Part shown: piece after piece, positions 1-8,717 of the stretch
How the letters are laid out: the number at the start of each line of letters is the position of its first letter
Numbering within the stretch: position 1 is the first letter of the stretch
Origin: Mycolicibacter icosiumassiliensis
Lineage (GTDB): Bacteria; Actinomycetota; Actinomycetes; Mycobacteriales; Mycobacteriaceae
Direction: 5' to 3'
NCBI RefSeq assembly: GCF_900078685.2
Contig: NZ_LT546166.1
Location: 842,136-906,135, forward strand
Length of the DNA: 64,000 nt
Made by a program: the position numbers and the translations under genes
Notes under the pieces: generated by a model
Database searches by the model: none
Told to the model about the DNA's origin: nothing
The model's input: only the letters and a program-made list of their open reading frames with translations

Positions 1-408
1 CGCATCTTTGCAGAAGAAGGCGTCGACCTGTCCCGGGTGGTGATCGGGCACTCCGGGGACAGCACCGACCTGGGCTACCTGGAAGAGCTGATCGCAGCGG
101 GATCGTATCTGGGCATGGACCGCTTCGGCATCGACCTGATTCTGCCGTTCGAGGAGCGCGTGAACACGGTGGCGGCCATGTGCGAGCGCGGCCACGCCGA
201 CAAGATGGTGCTCTCCCACGACGCCAATTGCTATTTCGACGCGTTGCCCGGCGACCTGAGTTCGGTGGCCGCACCAAACTGGCACTATCTGCACATCCAC
301 AATGACGTCATTCCGGCGCTACGACAGCGCGGCGTCACCGAGGAGCAGCTGCGCACCATGCTGGTCGACAATCCGCGCAAGATCTTCGAGCACTCCGGCG
401 GCTACTGA
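1..408 (+). CDS. php: Phosphotriesterase-family metallohydrolase, 5' truncated by the window
   Basis: This is the C-terminal 135 residues of an amidohydrolase-superfamily phosphotriesterase-like protein, reading in frame from base 1. An IGHSGD segment near residue 15 carries the metal-binding histidine of the family, and an LSHDAN segment near residue 70 carries the late catalytic or metal-binding aspartate. A typical NP-K-F-like C-terminal stretch follows. The N-terminal HxH and carbamylated-lysine regions lie outside the window. By gene order it matches Rv0230c (php). Members of this group are often lactonases with weak phosphotriesterase activity; the substrate here is unknown. Confidence 0.88.
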   Translation, partial: RIFAEEGVDLSRVVIGHSGDSTDLGYLEELIAAGSYLGMDRFGIDLILPFEERVNTVAAMCERGHADKMVLSHDANCYFDALPGDLSSVAAPNWHYLHIHNDVIPALRQRGVTEEQLRTMLVDNPRKIFEHSGGY

Positions 409-423
409 GTCCGCACCCGGACG

Positions 424-1026
424 TCACCGCGCCGGCGCAGCAGCACGTAGCGCCAAGGACCGGGCCAGCGCGTGCAACCGCTGGTGCGTAGCAGCGTCGG
501 GATCACTGAGGCGCAACCGCAGGAGTTCACGAGCGGCCGCCTGCAGCACGCGGGCGGTGTAGTCCGGATCGGACAGGTCGGGGTAGATGCGCAGCAACTC
601 GCCCATCAAGTAGCCATGCACGACTTCTTGCGCCTGCGCCAGTCGCTCGTGCAGCTCTGGCGGCGCGCCCTGCGGCGGGAACAGGAACAGCCGCCAGGTC
701 GCCGGGCAGGCGTCGGCAGCCTTGACCACGCTGTCGAATCTGTCGACCAGATCGCCGTCCTCGCCCGAGTCCGCCGTTTCGGCGATCACCTCGGCGAACT
801 GAGCTCCCGCCCGCGCAACCTCGCGATCGATCAGCGCCACGAATAGGCCTGCGGGGTCACCGAACTGCTGATAGAGCAGCGATCGGTTGATCCCGGCCGC
901 ACGGGCGATCCGGTTCGGCGTCGCGGCGTGAAACCCCTCCGCATCCACGATCGCGTGGGTGACATCGAGGATCTGGCTACGCCGGGCCTCGGCTGTCATC
1001 CGCCGCCGCGACTGCGCCGAAGTCAT
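424..1026 (-). CDS. TetR-family regulator of module 1
   Basis: This is a TetR-like repressor of about 200 residues. The N-terminal helix-turn-helix (about residues 10-55, including AARAAGINRSLLYQQFGD) is clear and the C-terminal ligand domain is variable. It is divergent from the oxygenase gene at 1095, and two operator-like inverted repeats lie between them, so autoregulation and control of the oxygenase are likely. An ATG at 1038 is in frame but overlaps the first operator; the ATG at 1026 is preferred, although neither has a clear ribosome binding site. The ligand is unknown. Confidence 0.85.
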   Translation of the reverse strand: MTSAQSRRRMTAEARRSQILDVTHAIVDAEGFHAATPNRIARAAGINRSLLYQQFGDPAGLFVALIDREVARAGAQFAEVIAETADSGEDGDLVDRFDSVVKAADACPATWRLFLFPPQGAPPELHERLAQAQEVVHGYLMGELLRIYPDLSDPDYTARVLQAAARELLRLRLSDPDAATHQRLHALARSLALRAAAPAR

Positions 1027-1037
1027 AGTTGACAGCA

Positions 1038-1058
1038 TAACTAACAGTCTGTTACTTG
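1038..1058. promoter_or_regulatory. Upstream operator of module 1, imperfect
   Basis: This is a nine-base left arm TAACTAACA, a three-base centre, and a degenerate right arm TGTTACTTG. It is a second, weaker copy of the site at 1061-1081, two bases away, and lies just before the TetR gene. It is inferred to bind the adjacent TetR protein. Confidence 0.65.
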
Positions 1059-1060
1059 TG

Positions 1061-1081
1061 TAACTAACAATATGTTAGTTA
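1061..1081. promoter_or_regulatory. Operator of module 1, perfect inverted repeat
   Basis: The arms TAACTAACA and TGTTAGTTA are perfect reverse complements around a three-base centre. The site lies between the divergent TetR and oxygenase genes and ends 13 bases before the oxygenase start. Its size and symmetry are typical of TetR operators. Repression by the 424-1026 product is inferred. Confidence 0.75.
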
Positions 1082-1094
1082 TCTGGAGGCGTTG

Positions 1095-2423
1095 ATGCCC
1101 ACGCACTACCCCGAGCTTGCGCGACGTGTTCACAGTCAGCGCGAACTGCAGCCGGGCCTCTACGGCGACATCGACTTCGACGCACAGCCGTACCGCACCA
1201 CCACCGATCCGGCCGACCTCTCGGCGCTGCCGGAGTGGGTCGCCGACCGCGCCCCCTATCTGGCCGACGAACAAGCCGTCGAACTGATCCGCACCGCGAC
1301 CCTGCTGGGCGACGTGGTGGCCGACCCCTATGCGGCGCTGATGTCCGAATACAGCGTCACCGCGTTGATCGACATGCTCCAGTTGGCCTGCCGTGAGGGC
1401 ATCGATGCGGTCGCCGACGCACCGCCGGAGCTGGTGGCGTTCATCGCCGACATGGAAGCCGCCCCGCCGTGGCTGGACATGGACCTGGTGCGCGAAGGTG
1501 CGCGGCACGCACGCGTCCCGGCGGCTCTGGTGGCGCCATTTGTCACCCGAGGCGCCTTCATCGCGACCTTCGTCAATACCTACGCCGCATTGCCGATGGC
1601 GCTGACCGGCGCGTTGTCCGGCCGCCGTGCCGCGCGCCGGGTCAACGAGACGACGAGCTTTTTCGCCGTCACCACATTGCCCGGCGCGTTGGATCGCTAC
1701 GGCCCGGGCTTCGAGGCCGCCGCGATGGTGCGACTGATGCACTCGATGGTTCGCTACAACGCGCTCAAGCGTTCCGAGAAATGGGACGTCGGCGTCTACG
1801 GGATCCCCGTCCCCCAGGTCGACCAAATGCCGGCCGGAATGATCAACCTCTACCTGCTGGCCACGGCTGCCCACCGGAAAGGGCACACCGAATTCAGCGC
1901 GAGCGAGCGCGCCGTCGTCGAGTTCACGCGCTACCGGGCGTTCTTGCTCGGCCTGCCCGAGGAACTGCTGCCGACCACACCCACCGAAATCATCCACCTC
2001 ATTCACACCCGCGGCGCCCTGCTGCGTGAGGACTTCGACGACGCCACCTGCGGGGAGATGGTGCGCTCGACCATGGCTGCCTATCTGCGGCCCGTCGACA
2101 CCCGATGGGAGCGCATCGCCGACGCTGTCGAGAAGAGCTACAGCAAAGCCGCTTTCACGAAGGCCTTCTGCAACGGCGACCGCGCCGCCGCCAAGGACAA
2201 GGGGGTGTCGATCGGCCTGGCCGACTACCTGCGCATCGGTCTGACGGCACCGTTCATTATCGGGCGCCTGCTGGTGGTGCGGCGCGCCAACCGCATCCCG
2301 GCACTGCGCCAGATCACCGACGACTATCTGGTGCGGCTCGTCAAGCGTCGGCTGAAGACCTACGGCAAGCCCGAATTCACTAGCGATGCAAGTGATTACA
2401 CACCGGCCGGGCAGCTGGCGTAA
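1095..2423 (+). CDS. MpaB/Lcp-superfamily (DUF2236-like) oxygenase, copy 1
   Basis: This 442-residue protein resembles the family that includes ER-bound oxygenase mpaB and rubber oxygenase Lcp (PF09995). An all-helical core contains a RRVNET segment near residues 180-186 and LMHSMVR with His216, the position expected to be the heme axial ligand in Lcp-type enzymes. No signal peptide is seen. The ATG at 1095 is chosen because GGAGG lies five bases upstream; TTG at 1092 is the alternative. It is closely similar along its whole length to the product of 3190-4518. The substrate is unknown; oxidative cleavage or modification of a lipid or isoprenoid is a guess. Confidence 0.82.
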   Translation: MPTHYPELARRVHSQRELQPGLYGDIDFDAQPYRTTTDPADLSALPEWVADRAPYLADEQAVELIRTATLLGDVVADPYAALMSEYSVTALIDMLQLACREGIDAVADAPPELVAFIADMEAAPPWLDMDLVREGARHARVPAALVAPFVTRGAFIATFVNTYAALPMALTGALSGRRAARRVNETTSFFAVTTLPGALDRYGPGFEAAAMVRLMHSMVRYNALKRSEKWDVGVYGIPVPQVDQMPAGMINLYLLATAAHRKGHTEFSASERAVVEFTRYRAFLLGLPEELLPTTPTEIIHLIHTRGALLREDFDDATCGEMVRSTMAAYLRPVDTRWERIADAVEKSYSKAAFTKAFCNGDRAAAKDKGVSIGLADYLRIGLTAPFIIGRLLVVRRANRIPALRQITDDYLVRLVKRRLKTYGKPEFTSDASDYTPAGQLA

Positions 2424-2446
2424 TGAGCCGAGGCTCCGCCGGCCGA

Positions 2447-3004
2447 CTACCAGACCAGACGGGCAAGGTAAGTCTGAGCGTAGTTGCGGACGGCGAGGGT
2501 GTCGTTGATGTCGAGGACCCCGGCCCTGTTGGCGAGCAGTGATGCGACCAGGCGCACCAGGATCTCCGCGGTGGTAAGGACCGCTTCGTCGGGCATGGTC
2601 ACGCCGCAGAGCCGCAGCGTCGCGGCGACCAGATGGCTGGCACGCACCAGAGCCTTTTCACCGCTGGGGGTGTTGACTCCGATGAGCAGTTCCGGTTCGC
2701 TTTCGATGACCGCGGTAGCCAGCGGACTCTCGGTGATGCGGCGCATGGCGAGGGTGAAGCATTCCACAATCGCGCCGGCGGCATCCTGCGCCCGGGCGGC
2801 GTTGCCGAGTTCGACGAACAGGGCCTGGGTGTCGGTCTCCACGAGTTGCTCGAAGAGTGCCTCTTTGGTGGGGAAGTGCCGGTACAACGTGCGTCGGCTC
2901 ACTCCGGCGCGCTGGGCGATGGCGTCGATGTTGGCCCGGCGAAAGGCATGCCGGGTGAACTCCACCCGAGCGGCCTCAAGGATGGCGCCCGCCGTGCCAC
3001 TCAT
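2447..3004 (-). CDS. TetR-family regulator of module 2
   Basis: This is a TetR-like repressor of 185 residues from the ATG at 3004, which has GGAG five bases upstream. Longer in-frame starts exist at 3040, 3049 and 3106. The helix-turn-helix contains IAQRAGVSRRTLYRHFPTKE, followed by a C-terminal domain with an all-helical pattern. It is divergent from the second oxygenase at 3190, mirroring the layout of module 1. The DNA-binding domain differs clearly from that of the first TetR, so the two modules probably answer to different signals. Confidence 0.87.
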   Translation of the reverse strand: MSGTAGAILEAARVEFTRHAFRRANIDAIAQRAGVSRRTLYRHFPTKEALFEQLVETDTQALFVELGNAARAQDAAGAIVECFTLAMRRITESPLATAVIESEPELLIGVNTPSGEKALVRASHLVAATLRLCGVTMPDEAVLTTAEILVRLVASLLANRAGVLDINDTLAVRNYAQTYLARLVW

Positions 3005-3126
3005 CGGATCTCCGACCTTGACTGCTGCCGGACCGGCCATGCCATTCATCCTGTCATGCTCGGCGGTGAGCTGGGTCGACGTGCGGCCGCTGCCGGGTCT
3101 GTCCACCGGACTTCCTCGTGTTATCG

Positions 3127-3152
3127 TGACACAATTGCATGAAGTTGTGCCA
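3127..3152. promoter_or_regulatory. Candidate operator of module 2
   Basis: This is an imperfect inverted repeat with arms TGACACAATT and AGTTGTGCCA (8 of 10 positions pair) and a six-base spacer. It lies between the divergent TetR and second oxygenase genes. A GATAAT hexamer at 3170-3175, about 15 bases before the oxygenase start, could be a -10 element. It has a different sequence from the module 1 operators. Confidence 0.5.
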
Positions 3153-3189
3153 ATGTGCGGATAATCTGTCGTTTATTCGGAGGTCTTGG

Positions 3190-4518
3190 ATGGCTACGCA
3201 CTACCCCGACCTGTATCAGCGCGTGCGCCGCCAGGCCGAGCTGTTGCCGGAGCTCTACGGCGACCTGGACTTCGATGTGCAGCCCTACCGCACGGCCCTC
3301 TCCCCCGACGACGTCTCGTCGCTGCCAGGTAATCCGGCTACCCGGGCCAAGTTGCTGGCCGACGATGCCGCCGTCGAATTGATCACGACGGCCACCTGGC
3401 TGGGCGACGTGGTGTCGGACTCCTACGCCGCATTGATGGGCCAGTACAGCGTCAGCGCCCTGATCGGCATGCTCAAGCAGGCTTGTCGGCACGGTATCGA
3501 CGCGGTGCCCGACGCGCCGCCGCAGTTAGTCGCGTTCATCGCCGACCTGGAGACCACCCCGGACTGGCTGGACATGGACCTGGTTCGCAAGGGCGCAGAG
3601 CACTCCCGGCTCCCGATGGCGCTGTTAGCACCGTTCGTCGTCCGCGGTGCGTTCATCGCGACCTTCCTCAACACCTACGCGGCGCTGCCGATGGCACTGA
3701 CTGGTGCGCTGTCGGGCAAGCGTGCCGCCGGGCGGGTCAACGAGACCACCAGTTTCTTCGCCGTCACCACACTGCCGGGCGCACTGGACCGGTACGGCCC
3801 GGGCTTTGAGGCGGCGGCCATGGTGCGGCTGATGCACTCGATGGTCCGATTCAACGCGCTCAAGCGATCCCCGAAGTGGGACATCGGCATCTACGGCCTG
3901 CCGATTCCGCAGATCGACCAGATGCCGGCCGGGATGATCAACCTCTTCGTGCTGGCGATGGACGCCCGCCGCCAAAAACGCGCGGAGTTCACGCCGAGCG
4001 AGCGCGCTCAGGTCGAGTTCACCCGCTACCGCTGCGTTCTCCTGGGCCTGCCCGAGGAGATGCTCCCGACCACACCCGACGAGATCATCCGGGTGTTCAG
4101 CGCCCGCGCTGCGTTGCTGCGCGACGACTTCGACGACTCCACCTGCGGGGAGTTGGTCCGCTCGACGATGGCCGCCTATCTGCGGCAGGAGGACACCCTT
4201 CGTGAGCGCATCGCCGATGCGGTCGAGAAAAGCTACAGCAAAGCCTTTTTCGTCAAGACGTTCTGCGGCGGTAAACGTGACGTGGCAGCCAAGATGAGCG
4301 TCACGCTGGGCGTGGGCGACTATGCCCGGATCGCCCTGACGGCACCGTTCGTGATCGGCCGCCTGCTGGTGGTGCAACGCGCTGTGCGCACCCCCGGCCT
4401 GCGCCGGCTGACAGGAGCCTACATACTCCGGCTGCTCAAGCGGCGACTGAAGGCCTACGGCACGCCCGAATTCACCAGCGACTCCGCCGAGTACACCCCG
4501 TCAGGCAAGGCAGCCTGA
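3190..4518 (+). CDS. MpaB/Lcp-superfamily (DUF2236-like) oxygenase, copy 2
   Basis: This is a 442-residue paralogue of the 1095-2423 product, the same length and colinear throughout. It keeps the RVNETTSFF segment and LMHSMVR with the presumed heme-ligand histidine again at residue 216. The ATG at 3190 is chosen because GGAGG lies six bases upstream, and it starts the protein with MATHYPDL, matching MPTHYPEL in copy 1; an ATG at 3139 is inside the operator and is rejected. The 3' end overlaps the convergent acyltransferase gene by 64 bases. Confidence 0.82.
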   Translation: MATHYPDLYQRVRRQAELLPELYGDLDFDVQPYRTALSPDDVSSLPGNPATRAKLLADDAAVELITTATWLGDVVSDSYAALMGQYSVSALIGMLKQACRHGIDAVPDAPPQLVAFIADLETTPDWLDMDLVRKGAEHSRLPMALLAPFVVRGAFIATFLNTYAALPMALTGALSGKRAAGRVNETTSFFAVTTLPGALDRYGPGFEAAAMVRLMHSMVRFNALKRSPKWDIGIYGLPIPQIDQMPAGMINLFVLAMDARRQKRAEFTPSERAQVEFTRYRCVLLGLPEEMLPTTPDEIIRVFSARAALLRDDFDDSTCGELVRSTMAAYLRQEDTLRERIADAVEKSYSKAFFVKTFCGGKRDVAAKMSVTLGVGDYARIALTAPFVIGRLLVVQRAVRTPGLRRLTGAYILRLLKRRLKAYGTPEFTSDSAEYTPSGKAA

Positions 4519-5645
4519 GCGGCATCGGGGCGCTCGACCGGATGCCGCGTCTCCCAGCCCCGTAGCTTCTCTCGGCACGGCTGCTCCACCAGGGCATAGC
4601 TGACCGCGGCGATAGCGATGGTGAACACCAGCGTGAGCGCCAGCACCACCGCCATGTCCCCGGTGAATGCGAAGCGGCCGATCACGGGGAACACCATGTC
4701 GAGGGCCGCCAGGTGCCAGATGAAGATCCCGTAGGACCAGCGGCCCAACGTCACCATCGGCGCGCTGGCCAAGAACCGGTGCGGTGTGTCGGGCCGGTCC
4801 AGCACCAACGGCGCCAACAGCGCCCACGCCAGTACGCCGCCCATCGCCGTGCGCACGATGAACTGTCCGACGGTGGCCGAGGTCAGCCCCTCCGGCCCGG
4901 CCAGCGGTGACGCCGCCACGCCGAAGGCCACCAGGATCAGCAGCGCCATCGGCAGCCGTCGACGGGCCAGCCGGTGCACCCGCCCGACCGGGCGGTACGC
5001 CCACTCCGCCAGCAGCATGCCCGCGCCGAACCAGCAGCCGTAGGCCGGCGCCCAGTTCAACGGATTCACCCCGTAGGGCGTGTGGATGGGCAGGAACCCC
5101 CACCCCAGGCTGAGCAGCGCCACGCCCGCGATCGCCGGGATTCGGGCCCGCACCGGCAACCGCCGCGCCGCCAGCGCCAGCAGGGGTAGCACGATGTAGA
5201 AGCTGACCTCCACGGCCAAACTCCACATCTGGGTCAGGCCCGGTGTCAGGGTCAGCGGCACATAGATCTGCGTCATCGTGAGATTGGCCAGCCACACCAC
5301 CAGGCTGGCGCCCCCGGCATCGGGCAATAGCGCCAGGATCACCACCACCGACACCAGGTAGGCCGGCATGATCCGCACCACGCGCGACCGCAGATAATGC
5401 CCGGTCGGCGGCGCCGGACGCAGCCCGCGCGCGGCCGCCGCATGGCTACGCCACAGCAAAAACCCGCTCAGCGCGAAGAACACCGCGACGGCCATGTCGA
5501 ATCGACTCCACAGCCGGCCACTGATCCCCGCGGAGTGCCCGGTCTGAAACGCGACGTGGGTGATGACGACCCCGATGGCCGCGCAGGCACGCATACCCTC
5601 GACGGCGGGCAGGAAGCTGCGTACGCCACCCACCTGCTGACTCAT
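4455..5645 (-). CDS. Acyltransferase 3 family integral membrane protein
   Basis: This protein of about 396 residues has roughly ten hydrophobic segments and the typical family start: FLPAVEGMRACAAIGVVITHV (the catalytic-type His sits in this first membrane helix), then FFALSGFLLWR. It belongs to the OafA/PatA-like O-acyltransferases that acylate sugars or lipids at the membrane. Gene order matches Rv0228. The start at 5645 (MSQQVGG) is chosen because the in-frame stretch up to 5762 is not hydrophobic or conserved-looking. Its last 21 codons run antisense to the end of the second oxygenase. Confidence 0.87.
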   Translation of the reverse strand: MSQQVGGVRSFLPAVEGMRACAAIGVVITHVAFQTGHSAGISGRLWSRFDMAVAVFFALSGFLLWRSHAAAARGLRPAPPTGHYLRSRVVRIMPAYLVSVVVILALLPDAGGASLVVWLANLTMTQIYVPLTLTPGLTQMWSLAVEVSFYIVLPLLALAARRLPVRARIPAIAGVALLSLGWGFLPIHTPYGVNPLNWAPAYGCWFGAGMLLAEWAYRPVGRVHRLARRRLPMALLILVAFGVAASPLAGPEGLTSATVGQFIVRTAMGGVLAWALLAPLVLDRPDTPHRFLASAPMVTLGRWSYGIFIWHLAALDMVFPVIGRFAFTGDMAVVLALTLVFTIAIAAVSYALVEQPCREKLRGWETRHPVERPDAAQAALPDGVYSAESLVNSGVP

Positions 5646-5749
5646 CTGATTTCCGACCGAGGCATCGATGGACACACAGTAGCTGCTGCATCTGTTGCTG
5701 TTAGGGTCAAACAAATTTGGGTACGGGGTCAAAAGGAGGATGCGGCGAC

Positions 5750-7018
5750 GTGAACCGAGCAATCATGATGCGTATCGCGGCATGCGCAGTCATGGGCCTC
5801 GGCGCCGCCCTGATGGTCGCGGCACTGTTGCTGTCCACTTATACGGTGGGCAAAATCGCCAAGATCCCACTCGACATCGACGTCACGCTGATCAGCAACG
5901 GCAGCGGCGCCGCGTTGGACCCCGAGTCACTCGGCAGTGAACACGCCGTGGTCGACCAGGACGTGCCGCTGGTGTCCCAGCAACAGATCGGTGTCGAGTC
6001 GCCCGCCAACGCAGACGTGGTGACCCTGCAGGTGGGCTCGTCGCTGCGGCGCGCGGACCGGCAGAAGGACACCGGGCTGCTGTTGGCCATCGTCGACACT
6101 GTGACGCTGAACCGCACGACCGCCGAGGCGATTTCAGATGACACCCACCCGGGTGGCTCGGTGCAGCGGCCGCGCAACTTTGAGGACGAGACCCCGCCCA
6201 CCAACATCGCCCTGCCGCACGAGGGACTGTCCTACCGGTTCCCCTTCGACACCAAGAAGCAGTCCTACCAGTATTTCGACCCGATCGCGCAGAAGGCCTA
6301 CGAGGCCAACTACGAGGGTGAGGACGACGTCAACGGGCTGACCACTTACCGGTTTGCCCAGAATGTCGGCTACGACGGCGACGGCCGCCTGGCCGAGCCG
6401 GTGCGCTACCCGTCGCTCTACGGCCACGACGAAGACGGTGAGATCACCGCGCCCGCCCGGCTCTGGAACATCGAAGGCGCCGACCCCGACGAGGACGTCA
6501 CGATGACGCGGTACTACGCCGCGCAGCGCACGATGTGGGTCGACCCCGTCTCGGGCACCATCGTCAAGTCGAAGTTGCACGCCAACCACTACTACGCGCG
6601 GGACGCGCTCAAGCCGGAGATTGCACTGGCCGATTACACGGTCACCAGCTCCGAGGAGACCATCGAAGAGCAGGTCAACGCCGCCCGTAACGAGCGCGAC
6701 CGGGTGGCGCTGTGGTCCCGGGTTCTGCCGATCACCTTCACCGCGGCGGGGCTGATCTGCTTGATCGGCGGCGTCCTGGTCGGCTGGTTCAGCCTGCCGG
6801 CCGAGGCCGCATTGGGCCGTCCCGACCGGCACGGCTCCGACGGTGGATTCTTCGGCGGTTTCACGCCCAAGGCGCCCACGGCCGACCGCCCGTCCGGTGC
6901 GGAGGCCGAGACCGAGAAGCTGCCGGCGCAACGTCCCCAGTTGGACCGTCCAGCGGCGCCACCAGAGTCGAGCGCCCCGGACCGCGGCACCCCGGATCCG
7001 GCTCCCGACCAGCCGTAA
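5750..7018 (+). CDS. DUF3068 / PorA-like membrane-anchored protein
   Basis: This protein of about 422 residues has an N-terminal membrane helix (about 10-32), a large extracytoplasmic domain with the YRFPFDTKKQ-type motif of the DUF3068 family, a second membrane helix near residues 335-357 (ITFTAAGLICLIGGVLVGW), and an acidic, proline-rich cytoplasmic tail. The GTG at 5750 is supported by AAGGAGG at 5733-5739. Its place before the 7026 gene matches Rv0227c before Rv0226c. The seven-base gap suggests cotranscription. The molecular function is unknown. Confidence 0.85.
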   Translation: MNRAIMMRIAACAVMGLGAALMVAALLLSTYTVGKIAKIPLDIDVTLISNGSGAALDPESLGSEHAVVDQDVPLVSQQQIGVESPANADVVTLQVGSSLRRADRQKDTGLLLAIVDTVTLNRTTAEAISDDTHPGGSVQRPRNFEDETPPTNIALPHEGLSYRFPFDTKKQSYQYFDPIAQKAYEANYEGEDDVNGLTTYRFAQNVGYDGDGRLAEPVRYPSLYGHDEDGEITAPARLWNIEGADPDEDVTMTRYYAAQRTMWVDPVSGTIVKSKLHANHYYARDALKPEIALADYTVTSSEETIEEQVNAARNERDRVALWSRVLPITFTAAGLICLIGGVLVGWFSLPAEAALGRPDRHGSDGGFFGGFTPKAPTADRPSGAEAETEKLPAQRPQLDRPAAPPESSAPDRGTPDPAPDQP

Positions 7019-7025
7019 TTCCGCG

Positions 7026-8717
7026 GTGGCGCGAGCCGGGCGCTGGATCGCGCCGTGCTATGCACTCGGGCTGACGCTGCTCATCCTGGCGCCGTTGCTG
7101 CGTCCGGGTTATCTGCTGTTGCGAGATGCGGTTTCGACGCCGCGGTCATATCTGACTGGCGCAGCCCTGGGGCTGGGTGAGGCGTCACCGCGAGCGGTGC
7201 CCCAAGACTTCGCGGTAGCGCTGGCGTCGCGGCTGATTGACGGCGGGACCGTGGTCAAGACACTGCTGTTCGTGGGCCTGTGGCTGGCTGGATGCGGTGC
7301 GGCACGGCTGGTGGCGATCGTGCTGCCGGAGGCCGGGCTGCCGGGTCAGCTGGTGGCAATCACCGTGGCGATCTGGAACCCCTATGTGGCCGAGCGGCTG
7401 TTGCAGGGCCATTGGAGCCTGCTAGTCGGCTACGGCTGCCTGCCGTGGGCGGCGGCGGCGATGTTGGGGTTGCGGGCCGGTGCCACCGGGCTGTTCGGCC
7501 TGGTGTTCTTTCTGGCGCTGGCCGGCTTGACCCCGACCGGGCTGCTGCTGGCGGCGGTGGTGGCGCTGGTGTGTGTCGCGGCGCCCGGGTCCGGGCCGCC
7601 GCGATGGTGGTGCGCGGCGAGTGCGGTGGCGATCGCGGCGACCGCCGCGCTGCCTTGGCTGATGGCGGTGGTGCTGAGCCCGGGATCGGCGCGGGGCGAA
7701 TCGTCCGGGGTCGCGGCATTCGCGGCCCGCGCCGAGCCCGGCCTGGGCACCCTGGGCAGCCTCGCCGGGCTCGGCGGGATCTGGAACGCCGAGGCGGTAC
7801 CCGGTTCGCGACGAACGGCTTGTGCGCTCCTGGCGACGGCGGTGTTGATCGGGGTGCTGGCGCTGGGATGGGCATCGGTGCGAGAGCTGCCTGCGGTGCG
7901 TCCGCTGCTGATCCTGGCGGGTTCAACGGTGCTGGTGTTCACCCTGTTGGCCACCGGGCCGGGGCTCGCGCTGCTGCGCTGGGCTACGGACGTCGCACCG
8001 GGGCTCGGCGTGCTGCGCGACGGCCAGAAGTGGGTGGCGCTGGCGGTGCCGGGCTACCTGCTGGCCGGGGCCGGGGCGGTCGTGGGGCTGCGAGACCGGC
8101 TGCCGCCGGCGCGGGCAGCGCTGGTCTGCTGCGTCGCGCTGATCGTCGTCCTGCCCGACCTGGCCTGGGGAGTGGCCGGGCGGGTCATGCCGGTGCACTA
8201 CCCGGCCGGATGGGCGGCGGTGGCGGCCAAGATCAATGCCGATCCGCGGCCGGTGGCCGTGCTGCCGGCCGACACCATGCGCCATTTCGGCTGGGCGGGG
8301 CCGGCTCCGGTGCTCGATCCGCTGCCCCGGTGGGTGCGCGCCGAGGTGCTCACGACCGGCGACCTGACCGTCGGTGGGCAGATCGTGCCCGGAGAGGGTA
8401 CTCACGCCCGCGAAGTGCAGCAGGCGCTGTTGTCCGGGGCTGAGCCGGCCGCGCTGGGAGTCAAAGGTGTGGGCTGGGTGGTCAAGGAATCCGACGCAGA
8501 CGGCGAAATGGGTTCTGCGGCAAAGACGTTGAGTCGGCTGCCGGTGGCATACAAGGATTCGGACTTCATCGTGTACCGGGTCGGCGGCCGTGCGCCGAAG
8601 GCATCGGCCGGGCAGCGCCGGGCCGCGATAGCCGCCCACCTGGTGTGGCTGGCAATGCTGATAGCGGGCGCGGGAGGTCTAGCGGCGCCGACGCTGCGAC
8701 GACGCTTGCGCGGTTAA
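7026..8717 (+). CDS. Multi-spanning membrane protein (Rv0226c-like)
   Basis: This 563-residue polytopic protein has around a dozen hydrophobic segments. From the GTG at 7026 its length is close to Rv0226c. The architecture (N-terminal membrane bundle, a later soluble stretch with LPADTMRHFGW, and a C-terminal helix before RRRLRG) resembles GT-C-like envelope proteins, but no catalytic motif is certain. It follows the DUF3068 gene by seven bases, so they are likely an operon. The 3' end overlaps the convergent PhzF gene by four bases. Confidence 0.8.
   Translation: MARAGRWIAPCYALGLTLLILAPLLRPGYLLLRDAVSTPRSYLTGAALGLGEASPRAVPQDFAVALASRLIDGGTVVKTLLFVGLWLAGCGAARLVAIVLPEAGLPGQLVAITVAIWNPYVAERLLQGHWSLLVGYGCLPWAAAAMLGLRAGATGLFGLVFFLALAGLTPTGLLLAAVVALVCVAAPGSGPPRWWCAASAVAIAATAALPWLMAVVLSPGSARGESSGVAAFAARAEPGLGTLGSLAGLGGIWNAEAVPGSRRTACALLATAVLIGVLALGWASVRELPAVRPLLILAGSTVLVFTLLATGPGLALLRWATDVAPGLGVLRDGQKWVALAVPGYLLAGAGAVVGLRDRLPPARAALVCCVALIVVLPDLAWGVAGRVMPVHYPAGWAAVAAKINADPRPVAVLPADTMRHFGWAGPAPVLDPLPRWVRAEVLTTGDLTVGGQIVPGEGTHAREVQQALLSGAEPAALGVKGVGWVVKESDADGEMGSAAKTLSRLPVAYKDSDFIVYRVGGRAPKASAGQRRAAIAAHLVWLAMLIAGAGGLAAPTLRRRLRG

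Noticed and set aside
1041..2006. Long minus-strand open frame opposite oxygenase 1
   Set aside because: It is antisense to a well-supported gene, rich in Gly, Arg, Gln and His as expected of a GC-rich shadow frame, and has no domain.
3139..3189. Upstream ATG for oxygenase 2
   Set aside because: It lies inside the operator and adds 17 residues with no match to copy 1; the ATG at 3190 has a good ribosome binding site.
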